A DNA stretch of 64,000 bases from positions 4,307,956 through 4,371,955 of the forward strand of contig CAADRB010000008.1 in assembly GCA_900708905.1 (NCBI GenBank), written 5' to 3'. The translations under genes and the position numbers were made by a program. The stretch comes from Hymenolepis diminuta. Taxonomy: Eukaryota > Platyhelminthes > Cestoda > Cyclophyllidea > Hymenolepididae. The notes under the pieces were generated by a model. It was not told the origin of the DNA. It searched no databases and saw only the letters and a list, made by a program, of their open reading frames with translations. Within the stretch, counting starts at the first letter, position 1; each line of letters begins with the position of its first letter. Positions 37,901 through 48,349 of the stretch are shown here, one piece after another.

Positions 37901-40900
37901 CTTGCAGATTTGACATCGTGGCAATTACGTGCTAAGGAAATTGATACCCCTCCGACCCATTCGAAACTTTATTTTCGAGTGCAGAATCTCACCTCCACGC
38001 TACTTGATAACTTGGTTCCTCTAGTGACCATCACAGAGGCAGATAATGGTTCAACGGACCCGGGGAGTAAGTCTTGAAGTCGTTACCGTTATTTTTTGTT
38101 GATTCGACCAACAGACCATAGTGGTTAGTAATAGTCTACAATGAACCTTTTCAAAGGCCCTTTTCTTTACAACCGCCTATTGTTAAATAATTTGACTCAA
38201 AAGGAGAGTAATCTACCCTCTCTTGGTTTTTAAAATACTTTTAATGTGCAAAAAAAAATCATTAACTACATTAATGAATCTTGGATAACGGCGGACAACC
38301 ATAATCACTGTTGTTATAGTTTTGGAATTACACTGTATCAGCTGAATAGGACAGAAGTCCTACGAATTGAAAAAACGCAGAATGTATTGAATAAAGGGAT
38401 TGCACAGAGATAATCCTAGTGGGAATAAATATAAGCGGGTGTAACAGGTAGGGATTCTAATAGGGATTTTACATATGCGAAGTAATGGACTATTAAGCCC
38501 AATAAGCGAGAGTGTCATTAAATGGGCCAATAGTGAACGCGGGAAAGTAATTACGTGCATAACTGAATAAATTATAGTTTAACATAATGATGGTGGAGTA
38601 AATGTGATCATATACTGATGACACCTATATGGCAATAAGGTGAATGTTTAATCATATTGACCTGATGAAGTCGATATTGCCCATTATGGACAAACTTAGG
38701 ATGAATGGCAGCATATGATTAAGTCGGTAATTAATCACTGAATTAAATCGCTACAATCACAATTACAGAAGTGCCATCATCTGGACTTGTTACAAATGTA
38801 GTATTTTCGGTACACCTAAGCAGAGTTCACGACATTCAACCATCTTGAAATTGATTATTGATGAGTATATTCCTACGCTTGTACCAGAGAATGAAATCTC
38901 ACTGTTTCATTGGCTAATCAGGTCCCAATGGTTCTCCAAATAGAAGACTTTGAACCCTCATGCGAGGTACAGGTCTTCTGCATTCTTCTATCTGGCTGAG
39001 TTATGGTGGATTTTGTAAATTGAAGCTCTTTTATGATCTATTTGCTCACTAGATATTCCTAGGCTACGATTGACCCAAACCTGAGAGAAAGGTGAGACAG
39101 ACTACAGTTTTTCCAAGATACTTTATTAGCATGTCTCATATAAGAACGCAAACTGTCTTCATATTGTTGATGTTTGGAGATCAAAATGCCACCAGACTGA
39201 TAACAGTTTTTGTCCCAAATAACTGTCAGTTTGTCGAGAGTGCTGTGCGTCCGCGATTTGGACAACTGTGAGAAGGGCTAATCATGATACCAAATTACAA
39301 TTCTGCTGCTTCAGGGTTTGTTTATCCTCTTCCTATCAGCAGCCATAATGTAATCCTCGTGGGAACCTAATGGTAATGCAGGATCTGTCCAGGTTGTACG
39401 TGTGGGAACGTAGCTTTGTAATAAAAAATCAAGATATAGGTAAAGTGGGGAGTATCGTATTAGTTAGATAAGTGAGAAGTGGCGATGCTATCATTTTAAG
39501 CCTACTAAATCAAATTTTGGTCTCAGCTCTTTATCGATTGTGGAAAGTGTTATTAACTATTTTTTTAAACGGAATAAATCTTTCTTAAGGTGGACCCGAC
39601 TTGCTTAAAGAATTAGAAATTATTTTATTAAGATTTAGTTATTTTACTCCATGTTATCTATAGAATAATTTATGGGATCGGCGTAGAAATGAATAACTGT
39701 TGCAGTCCATTCAGGTTTGATGTCAGATAACACCAAAACTAGCTGATAATCTATCCATGATTTTCAGTAGACTCAGCACGACCATACATCTTCATCACGG
39801 CAAGAGTTCATCCAGGCGAAACTAACTCAAGTTGGGTAATGCGAGGTCTCCTTGATCGATTGACGGATCCCCAAGATCACGAGATGTCTCGACTTCGACG
39901 TTCATATGTCTTCAAAATTGTCCCTTTGTTGAACCCTGACGGCGTGATTTGTGGCAAGTGAGTGAGATTATTTGTCTACTGAAATCCTCATTTAAGTAGC
40001 AGACTTTCTGGTTTCATAGTTTAATTTAATGAAATGCTGTCGCAGTAGTAATTACAGTTAAGCCATTTTTTTCTTTCAGCCACCGATGTTCTATGTCTGC
40101 TGTGGATCTTAATCGGCAGTGGTTGAGCCCATCTAAAAATCTTCATCCTACTATTTTTCATACGAAGTGCCTTATTAACCTACTCTCAGAAATTGGAAGT
40201 TCTCCTTTTGTAAGTTATTTATTGAAGAGAGAGTAGCGAGATTTCTGTGGATTTCCGTAGCTCAGTAAGTTCTTTAGACCTTATTGGCCTGTTCATTTCA
40301 ATTAGACCTAAAGGCTGTTGAGCAAAAATTTGTAAGAGCGAGAATTTGCGTTTCTATGCATTCAAGTAACGCGTACTTCACAAATCAACTTATTTAATAG
40401 TGGGAGAAGGCATATGTTATAGATTTCACAAGTTTATAAGAATAGATGATGATGTACTGTCCCTCCTTTATGTTATAGAACTGTTAGCTGCTATAAACTG
40501 CTGTGCATTCAAAAAAATATTCAAGGTTGCGTTCTTCACAAGATAGTTCCAATCTAATAACATAAGAAATTATTTTTATGTGTTTTTGAGACTTTTTAGT
40601 AGCAATTCACTTATCATAATAGCTGCAAGGCTAAGATTTTGTGACATTATTGAATCGAATCGATTTTATTCCTCTTCTGACGGATTTTTTAGAACCAGTA
40701 GCAATGCAAAAGACTTTAATATCTGTTTTATGAGAAATCATCTAAACAGAGTGAAATAAGAGTTGAAAAGGCGGTGAAGTAGATGTGAAGGAAATTCGGG
40801 GCGTCTAAAGTTTCCTACTTTATTTGAATTCTGGTTTTATTAAGTTACTTTTTACTTAAAGGATATTGTTAACTGCTTCATGTTTTCATGTTCCAGATAT

Positions 40901-41971
40901 CAGAATTTCATCCTTAGGTTTCTGAGTAAATTTACCTCCACAATGTTCAGAGTTTATTGGCCTGTAAATTTAACTGATAAATATTCCTCCTCCAATAGCC
41001 TAAAGCAGTTAGTTGATAAGCCAATGGTACTTATACATACAGCATAAGCTTAGAAAATTCTTTTATACTTATTCCTGTATATTTTGTATCTTAATATCGT
41101 TTACTTAGATTTACATTGACCAGCACGGTCACTCTCGAATGAAGGATATATTTGTATACGGCTGTGATCCTCGTCTTTCATGGAACTCTTCAGATGCTCT
41201 CGATTTAACAGACTCCGACACGTGTTTTCTTGATTTAGCCGAAGTAATGTATGACATTTCTCCGCCATTCTCAAAAAGAGCCAGCGAGTAAGTTTCCATT
41301 CAAATTCGTTGTACTATGACGCAAAATTGTGCCTTTAATGGGGATTAGTGTTTGGCAAAACCTATATTTGAAGGTGAATATTGAGAAGTTACTACCGTTT
41401 AGGAATCGCCAACATAGAATAGAAAAATGCTGCTGAACTATTGCCCTTCCAAGTTTTTATGTAATTCATCAGCTACAGATTTGGAAGGAGACAGAGACTG
41501 TAACATAAATGTGGTCTAGATGGAAATAAATTATCATTAAATGATATTCTGCGATAAATAACTGAAAGAATCAGAATCATAAAAACTCGTGGGCATTATA
41601 TGTCTAAGCCAGTGGATAACTCTTATAAATATCCGTCTTTTTCGCATTTGTTTGTGCTAATAAGGTAAGGATATTATTATTACATATTTCACTAGAACTA
41701 TCCTTCAGAGAGAACATCTCCTGTTTTTCTATTTAGCTATTCCGTCTCTCGTTCGAAAGAAGCAACCGGACGAGTAGTAGTCTGGAGACAATTTGGTGTG
41801 GCCAGGAGTTACACATTGGAATCTTCTTATTGCGGAACTACGCGGAACTGTTGGAAAGGGGACACTGGTGGACACCAAATATCACCAACTATTCTACAAG
41901 ATGTTGGAACTGCTCTTTGCAAGGCTTTTGCCCTTCTCGATCCAAATGGAAAGATAAATGGTCCCTTTTAA
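13930..41971 (+). CDS. AGTPBP1: Cytosolic carboxypeptidase 1-like (tubulin deglutamylase, CCP1/Nna1 family)
   Basis: M14 metallopeptidase that removes Glu from tubulin side chains and C-termini. Exons: 13930-14083, 14119-14250, 14293-14414, 14459-14554, 16454-16904, 26172-26315, 27024-27482, 30134-30291, 31323-31830, 31904-32143, 33711-33888, 36679-36917, 36989-37108, 37797-38066, 39768-39957, 40080-40209, 41109-41287, 41737-41971; phases close to 1334 aa (human about 1226). Order: N-terminal ARM-type helices ([34 protein letters not shown]), a basic then acidic linker, the family N-domain ([32 protein letters not shown]), then the catalytic domain. Zinc ligands are H1105 and E1108 (HPGE) and H1203 (QHGHS). 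[13 protein letters not shown] and DLNRQW are kept, and E1285 in TLESSYCG is the expected catalytic Glu, so the enzyme should be active. The start at 13930 is the first Met after a splice acceptor. Odd points are a 57-residue Ser-rich insert opening exon 5 and a GC donor after exon 7. Confidence 0.93.
14555..16453 (+). other. CCP1 intron 4
   Basis: A 1.9-kb intron. From about 15300 to 16300 it is visibly less AT-rich than its surroundings and holds open frames on both strands (15555-15758 minus, 15882-16139 plus) that I do not recognise. It may be an old repeat. No splice-phased exon fits between the flanking phase-0 ends. Confidence 0.5.
22932..23060 (-). repeat. Diverged repeat A, copy 1
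   Basis: Matches copy 2 (23697-23880) along its length with many substitutions and small gaps; shared blocks include the gcaaat-tgtcta segment and atccaatac. Read on the minus strand it gives IEKLDTFAS followed by SKG, against IDKLDIFAD and IKG in copy 2, so a former coding sequence is plausible. This copy has a stop in that frame. Confidence 0.5.
23617..23880 (-). repeat. Diverged repeat A, copy 2, with an 82-codon open frame
   Basis: Second copy of the repeat at 22932-23060. The minus strand is open from 23865 to 23617 and contains [21 protein letters not shown] do not recognise the protein. A C8 run at 23743-23750 sits where copy 1 has a shorter C run. Best read as a relic of a mobile element or of a duplicated gene piece. 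Confidence 0.45.
24200..24385. repeat. Diverged repeat B, copy 1
   Basis: Similar to 29160-29325. Shared blocks in the same order include aagacc-cagagaga, ttaga-aaac, gagaggggaa against gacaggggaa, and aaaaggaagtttatcatgtg against aaaaggagtttattatgtgg. Both copies lie in CCP1 introns in the same orientation. Family unknown. Confidence 0.45.
27483..30133 (+). other. CCP1 intron 7, GC-AG type
   Basis: The upstream exon must end in phase 1, because the next exon (from 30134) has stops in the other two frames. The only good phase-1 site before the in-frame TAG at 27497 is gaag|gcaaga, a GC donor at 27483-27484; the acceptor is tctttctttttag. The intron also holds T-rich overlapping open frames (27799-28535), which look non-coding, and repeat B copy 2. 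Confidence 0.65.
29160..29325. repeat. Diverged repeat B, copy 2
   Basis: Counterpart of 24200-24385, in the same orientation and also intronic. Similarity is clear over about 140 bp and fades on both sides; no terminal repeats or target-site duplications could be seen. Confidence 0.45.
30292..31322 (+). other. CCP1 intron 8
   Basis: A 1.0-kb AT-rich intron with a short TA/CATA run at about 30811-30831. I see no other structure. Confidence 0.5.
32144..33710 (+). other. CCP1 intron 10
   Basis: A 1.6-kb intron between phase-1 exon ends. The open frame at 32328-32567 is not flanked by matching splice sites. Nothing else is recognisable. Confidence 0.5.
33889..36678 (+). other. CCP1 intron 11 with simple repeats and repeat C
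   Basis: A 2.8-kb intron. It contains a GGGA tract (35746-35761), a C10 run (36542-36551) and a repeat whose 13-bp core ctgggatgattaa (36445-36457) also occurs at 2347-2359 with similar flanks. Confidence 0.55.
36445..36525. repeat. Dispersed repeat C, copy 2, internally duplicated
   Basis: Shares the 13-bp core with 2347-2359. A second, diverged version of the start (ctaggatcatgaagcccccc, from 36503) follows about 58 bp later, so the element here looks like a two-unit tandem. Confidence 0.4.
37109..37796 (+). other. CCP1 intron 13
   Basis: A 0.7-kb intron. A 106-codon minus-strand open frame (37385-37705) is not recognisable and is most likely chance. Confidence 0.5.
38067..39767 (+). other. 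CCP1 intron 14, possible decayed retroelement
   Basis: A 1.7-kb intron. From about 38600 the plus strand reads [11 protein letters not shown], then after one stop [20 protein letters not shown], which recalls the YxDD box and following helix of reverse transcriptases. Later stretches do not align clearly with any family I know. The call of a relic is weak. Confidence 0.25.
40210..41108 (+). other. CCP1 intron 16
   Basis: A 0.9-kb AT-rich intron between phase-0 exon ends. I see nothing else in it. Confidence 0.5.
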
Positions 41972-42213
41972 GGCAGACAGATTGTTGGTGTGGGATCTTA
42001 GATTATCAGTCTTGTATCTAAGCTATATATATAAGAGATTATAAAAGTAAAGCTCCTTTCTTATTTAAATTAGCAGGAATAGTGCCACATTAGAAATCAG
42101 ACTCAAATTTGATTGAGAAATATGTATATTGTCATGAGGGTTAGTATATTATTTAAATATGTAGATTACGATTTAATTCTAGCTATTAAGGTCTTCTAAA
42201 ATGTTAGTGTTCA

Positions 42214-42223
42214 AATAAATAAA
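42214..42223 (+). terminator. Poly(A) signal of the CCP1 gene
   Basis: Overlapping AATAAA hexamers (42214-42219 and 42218-42223) about 245 nt after the stop codon, giving a short 3' UTR. Confidence 0.6.
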
Positions 42224-42229
42224 ATGAAA

Positions 42230-44639
42230 TGTGTCAAGAATTGTACGAAATGTATCTAATTTGGTTTTGAATTATTTTTTGCACGATTATTGTATAATAT
42301 TTTATTGATTTAGATGGTATAGCGCGTACAAACTGAAATCACCAAAGAAATTGTAATTTAGCAGCTTATCTTTAAAGTGTAGTCAAATAAGAATCTGGTA
42401 TAATAATTATTAAATTATTGGTATACTTATTCTTTGTGACATCAAAATTTCAAAAAAATATCCTGTCATGAAATGTAACAAATAGTATTGAAGGATAACT
42501 CTCTATGCATTTCTAGAATATTTTTTATTCGAGTTCTCTATAACAATACTTCGATTTTTTGTCCACAAAGTTGGAGTGACATGTTTTATGTACCTATGAA
42601 ACAATCCCCATCTGCCATGTCTAAACGCGCCCATCGATTTCCCCCCTTCTATAACTGTTACGTTTCATCTAAAAACACATCTGCGCTCAAGTTCTCTCGC
42701 GTCCTTACCCAAGTGACTTATACCTTTGTTTTTCAGTTGATAACAGTGCGCGCTTATCAACTACCGGCTACTACGCTTCCTGCCCATCCCCTCTCTTCCT
42801 CAGCACGCTCCCCTCTTTATCTCTCTCTGTCACTCGTTTCAAACCTGTTGTGGTTGCCTTGACTACATTTTTGGCCTAATCAACTTTTGATACTCTGCTT
42901 TACAATTTTTTTAGCTCTTACTCGAAAAGCTATGAATTGTTGACTGTTATTTCTGTTGTTATTTGTTAGCTGTGAACTGTTAGTAATTATCTTAACTCCA
43001 ACAGTATAAAGAAGGTTGAGAAGAACGATTTCGAATTTGAGGTTTTTTACACTTTCTTTTTACATTTCTATACGTAAGAGAAAGTAAAAGCATATTTGCA
43101 AAGTACTTTCATTGACCTTTTGGTCGTAAGACTTGAAAGGCATCGTATAAGCAATGGTTTTCTGTAGAACTGTCAGGAAAAATTATATTGTTTACCGTTT
43201 ATTTCTTCTGTAAAGAAAAGTATAGTTTCCTTATTTCTCCACTAATAAAAAACACTTCCTACTTATGTCCATTTGTTTAGATTATTGTAATTAAGTTTTT
43301 TGGGATATGCTCGTCTTCATTATGTGTCTTGTGTGACGTTTCGGTTTATTTGGTTTTTGCGTTAAATTACTGAGCTACTAAATTTTTAAGACTAACTTGA
43401 TCTGCGAGATTACTACTGAGAATTCAGTACTGCTGCGTTATAACTAGAAGCATGTTAATTTGGTTGTTGGGATATGCAGCAGAACGGCTTTGAAATCTTC
43501 CGGTTAGCTAACCGAAGTGTTAGCTGTATTTAAGGAAGTTTTAAAACGTGATTTTGTGGTCTCCTGCTAAATGAAAATAAATAGTTTCTAACTCAAAAGT
43601 TTGAACACAACAATTAGATTATAACAACAATACCAATTTCACATTAGATGCTACTGATTGAAAGATGAAAGATTACTCAGGTGTAACAGAAGTGCAATTA
43701 CACTTTATCATTATGTTGCTCCAGTGTTATTACCATGGGGGCGAATTCAATCGCCATTTCTCGATTAGTTCGTTGCCTGACCGATGATTTTCTGCCAAGG
43801 CTGGTGATTTGTTAATCTTCTCTGACAAATTACTATCGGGATAGATCAGATGTGTAAATAGTTTCATACTTCAGTCAGCAAATGACCTGTTAACAGATTA
43901 GGCTGTATCTGGTTAAATCTCCCTCATTGGGATCTAAGCAATTGTAGCATACCATGTAACGGTAGGGTTGACCAAACATCACGATAAATCAGGAACACGT
44001 TATGGTAATCACAGTATTACCTCATTAAACATTTAATCATGCATTGATTTACATCCTAATAACTTGAAAATAAGCCGCAAAATGACTCAGACAACCAGCA
44101 AACCATTCCTAATGTCGAATCTCTTGGAAAGCAAAATATACGCTATCAGGGATTAAATTTACCAATAACTAGCTTAAGAACGTGAAATTTTTACAAAATA
44201 CACTGTGATTTCGACAAGAAAATAAGTTTATGATTATGTTTGCTTCGGTTTGAATGTTTATGATAACAATGTTGAATATTGAATATATCTTCTAAGTAAT
44301 TAACAGGCATTAGAACTCTTAAAATATTACTGGCAATATATTTAAATATTTGAATACTAATATCATGGTATTAACCTATTGCTCTAGGTTTATATATAGA
44401 TAAACAGAAATTAAGCATATAAAAATAAATCATGAATACGGTTTCGCATTTATGTGCGCTTCGAAAATTAATAGCAACAATATTTTGTTAGATTATTAAA
44501 TGAAAAGTATTTTATAGTGATTTAGTAAAATATGAAAATGTCGTAGTGCGTTTTGTTTTAGTTAGCATAATCGATTAGTACCCAATATAGGCTACTTGTA
44601 CCGACTTCTGCTTGTTTTCGCAAATTTCTTACTTGCGGT
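42230..44639. other. Intergenic region with a pyrimidine-rich island
   Basis: Mostly AT-rich. Positions 42590-42860 are richer in G+C and strongly pyrimidine-rich on the plus strand (cccctctttatctctctctg and similar), which creates a 124-codon open frame of no recognisable content. The island could be a distal regulatory region for the downstream PWWP gene or a repeat. A tatag acceptor-like site at about 44585-44589 lies 50 nt before the PWWP start codon. Confidence 0.4.
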
Positions 44640-47600
44640 ATGTTCCAGCCTGGAGATAAAGTTTTCGCAAAGATGAAGGGGTTTCCGTTTTGGCCCGCCA
44701 GAGTATGCATTTGTTTTTTACTAATTATATTTTCAATTTAGGTCGATCCTGTTCCTGATCACGTTGAGGTACCGAAAGGAAAACTTCCTGTTTTCTTTTA
44801 TGGAACTCACCAAGTGTAAGTCTGCAACGCAGCTGTTTATACTCTATTAAAGGTCATTTCTTCCATTCAAGAGTCTCGTGAGCTTTGAAGCTAACAGAGA
44901 TTTACACGGAAAGAGGAAGAATGTTGCGAAAGCTATGGAGGAAATCGACTTGGATCCAGATGTTTTGCTTCTCGGCAAAGACCCTTCTGCTGAAGCCTTT
45001 TGGGAATCTATGTATCCCCGCTCATCTTCTACCCTTACTGAGCTAAAACCGGAATCTAGGGCTTCTCTTTCCGTAAGTCCTCTGCCGATGAAGGCATCCA
45101 AACGCAAGATGACAAAAGCTCCCCGTTCCTCAGTTACTAAACGTCGGCGATTAGAAGCCACAGATGATGATAATGACAGTTTATCCTCCTTAAGGTAAGC
45201 ACAGACCTTAAGGGAGATTGGTGCTCGTTTCTTATGTTTTTATTAAATTCATGTGTTATTTCCAGTGACCTTGAAGAAACAGAGCTAAAAGTTGCAGCCC
45301 TTGACGTAGAAACACTAAAGAAGGGGTACGTTAGTTTGCGTTTATGGATTTAAGTGTTTGTACTGCTATCATAAACAAATTTTGATTTTAGACTTTTCTC
45401 AGATATGGAACCGGTTAGTGATAAGGTAGCAAAGGTGTCTAGAAAGAAAAGATGTCAGACTTCTATAGACTCCAAAGAACCATGTGTCAGTTGGAAACGT
45501 TCAAAAGTTTCTGAAAATGCTATTAAAATGGAAGCTGAACCTGTTAGAAAATCTGAATCTCGTGATATTTTCTCGATTGACGCTGACGTCGAGTGGATAC
45601 ACGCCAAGGCCATTTTAGACGTTGAGGTTTCTCCTGGTGATTTAGTAGATGAAAATCAATCCGCTGATGAACAACAACAGGAATCCAGACCTTTCGGGAC
45701 ATACTCCCTTTCTTCTCTCGTTGGCGAAGAAAATAGTTCTAATGTACCTGATGGTTATGTTTCACCGAAAGCCGAAAAGTATCGGGAATCTAATTTTCGG
45801 ACGAAGCGAGCAGTTAGCAGTTTATCAGACTCGGACGAGAAATCTCTTGACGAGAATTTAAATCGGTAAGATTTGTAAAAAAATATTCGTAGACTGCTGC
45901 TTTCGTTTTGTGTTTACGACTGCATCTTTCTTTCAGCAACAATGAAATTGAGCCTTCGCCATCATATGATGTGAATGAGAATGGTCAGATTGGGTGAGTT
46001 TTTAACTCTTTATTTTCGCCAAAAAATGGACGACTTCCTCTTATTTTCAATCTGCCTCTTAGTGAGCATATAGATTTTGAGAGCAATGATGATGCTTCGA
46101 TCAAATCGTCAAATAAATCCGTTAGTTCTGAGGTTGATTCTAGACATGGATCTCCAGTGTGCGAGCAACCCATTGGGATGTGCGTTGAGTTAAAATGTTT
46201 TTTTTAAAGATCATTTATTTGATTTATATCAATATATGTCATATTTTTAGTGAGGAGCATGAAAACAATGATAATGCTCCTACGCGAAGCAACTCGGAGA
46301 ATTCTCCCCGTACTAACGTAAATAAGGCGGAAAATAAACACAAAAGGTAAATGCTACTTAAGTCATGAGTAGTTTATCATATGATAGATTTTGTAAAGAA
46401 AATGTTCCCCACTTATAGCGAAACTCCGACTGATGAAGCCAACATTATATCAGGTCCTAGCACCCCTCAGTAAGCTTTGAGCATAAAAAAGCATTAATCG
46501 TTAATTATTTCTATGCTTATGAAATGATATTTTTTCAAAACTAGTAACAGTAGTCCCAAGTCGGATAAGCAAGAAGTGAGCTTGGACAAAACTGAGGCAA
46601 AGAGAAGTCATAAACGTATTCGGTTAGTTTTAAATCTGCCTTTCCTAATGGTTAGTTTAATGTTGATTTTTAATGTCTTTTGGTTAATATTGCAGAAAAT
46701 TTTCTGACGGCGAGTCTGAAAGTGGCAAATCGTCAAAGTCGAGCGTTAGTGAAAAGCTTTATCGAAAAAATAGTCATAATCACGAGCGAGTTAAAGCTAC
46801 TAAAAAGGAACCTGAATCTGATGAAATTAAGTAAGATAGTGTAGCTTACTTTATTTCCTTTAATACTAATGGGAATAGTACTATGATATTTCTTAGGCCA
46901 AAGAGGTCCGCTGAAAGAAAAGAGGTGATAAGAAGCGTCACTCCACCTGTTATTGGTAAGTGACTAAATATTTTTTCAAGTTACTATCATATTGATGTTT
47001 TTTCTAATGTCTCCCTTTTGTCGGTGCAGATACCCTACAGCTTCTACGCGATTTGGTGTTTAAGTTGAAGTCAAGTTTGCTACGTGGTCATGAAAATTAC
47101 AGTGCTGCTGTGAACGTGTTAGAACGCGTACGCGCAACGCCAGTTACTTTACTTCAACTTACTGAAGTGTGGGAGCTCACTGACTGTGTTAAGAAGGTAA
47201 GACAACTACCATGTTGCAGTTATCTTATTTAATTTGTTGTCTTTAACCCCTATTCAAGATTTGTATAGAAACCCACCTGAATACGCAATAAAGATGGGCT
47301 TTCTGAGTTCATTAGTATTAAGTTAAAGTCAAACAGATATCGAAATTAATGATGTTTTCACCCGACTGATTTTCCGTTTTGCTTACCTATTGTCTAAGAT
47401 GACAAATCGTTATTAAATTGTCAATGAGGTTAACAAAAATCCCTTTTACACCGTTTTAGTGCAAGAAATATCGTCCGTCGGAGGAGGTGCGAATTGCGGC
47501 TCGTAAAACCATAGCCTACTTCCAGAAGATTCAGAGTGAAGCTACTAAGGAGGAGGTAATCAAAGTCAAGGCCATTCTAGAGGGACGAAATAAGGCTCGA

Positions 47601-48347
47601 AAACAACAGGAACATGAACCACATAAACGACAGGAATCTTCGAAAACTCCCGAATCTAAGTCTACCACTGAAAACACTCCTAAAGAGACAGTGGTTGAAG
47701 TGGAAGCTTCAACTTCTGTAACTCAATCTCCAATTGTGAATTTCTCGCCCGATCAATCTGCTAAAAGTAAATTCTCCCTGGAAGCCTTGCGTGCGGAGTT
47801 AGATGAAAAGGCGAATAGTTTACTGGCTCGATTGGCAGCTACAGATGCGCGTTTAAAGGCGGAACGTAGCAGGAAATCAACTAGCAATGAGACGACTCCT
47901 AAAAATCAACTCTTATCTTCCATTCAATCATTCCCTCACCGAAAAGTTGAGGAGGCCCTTTCCCGTGTTGATGAAGTTGCAAGTCGATTGACGGTAGATC
48001 TGGATGCTGGATCTGGAACTGATCCTATTCCACCTCCTCCGCCACCCCCTCTACCTTTTCCATCTCAAAATCGACTTGCTTCTAATCGTTCTCAAAACTC
48101 CCAACCTGTTGATTTGGACACTCGTATCAATCAGTTGATGATGGGTGTTATTACCCCCACGACTACGTCCCCAAAATCCCATCATCTCGAGTTATCTTCT
48201 GAATTACCATCTGCAAAACTTCTAGCCATTCGTGAAGAGATTAAACGGAAACGAAAAGCTACAGCTCAAAAGAATCAAGAATCTCTTGAAGCTCACCAGA
48301 AGGACAAATCTGGGGATGACGTGATCTACGATCTTCTGGGCGTTTAG
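44640..48347 (+). CDS. LEDGF/HDGF-related PWWP-domain chromatin protein
   Basis: Proteins of this family bind methylated-histone nucleosomes through PWWP and recruit partners through a C-terminal helical integrase-binding-type domain (IBD). Exons: 44640-44702, 44742-44815, 44874-45194, 45266-45325, 45392-45865, 45937-45993, 46063-46179, 46251-46346, 46419-46469, 46545-46622, 46696-46830, 46897-46955, 47030-47196, 47460-48347; phases close to 879 aa. The N-terminus [20 protein letters not shown], then VDPVPD and LPVFFYGTH, is a clear HDGF/LEDGF PWWP. Basic clusters at residues 122-124 and 135-138 look like a nuclear signal. A long Ser/Glu/Lys-rich charged middle follows. Residues about 530-615 ([14 protein letters not shown] to [11 protein letters not shown]) fit the IBD/TFIIS-N-like bundle. 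The last exon adds coiled-coil-like helices and a proline run ([13 protein letters not shown], residues 773-785). The middle exons are frame-neutral, so isoforms are likely. LEDGF versus HDGF2 naming is not settled. Confidence 0.88.
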
Positions 48348-48349
48348 AT

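Noticed and set aside
44847..45161. 104-codon minus-strand frame
   Set aside because: It is the complement of PWWP-gene exon 3; the plus frame has phase-consistent splicing and family features.
45649..45861. Second plus-strand frame inside PWWP-gene exon 5
   Set aside because: It is an overlapping shadow of the real frame, which continues in phase through both neighbours.
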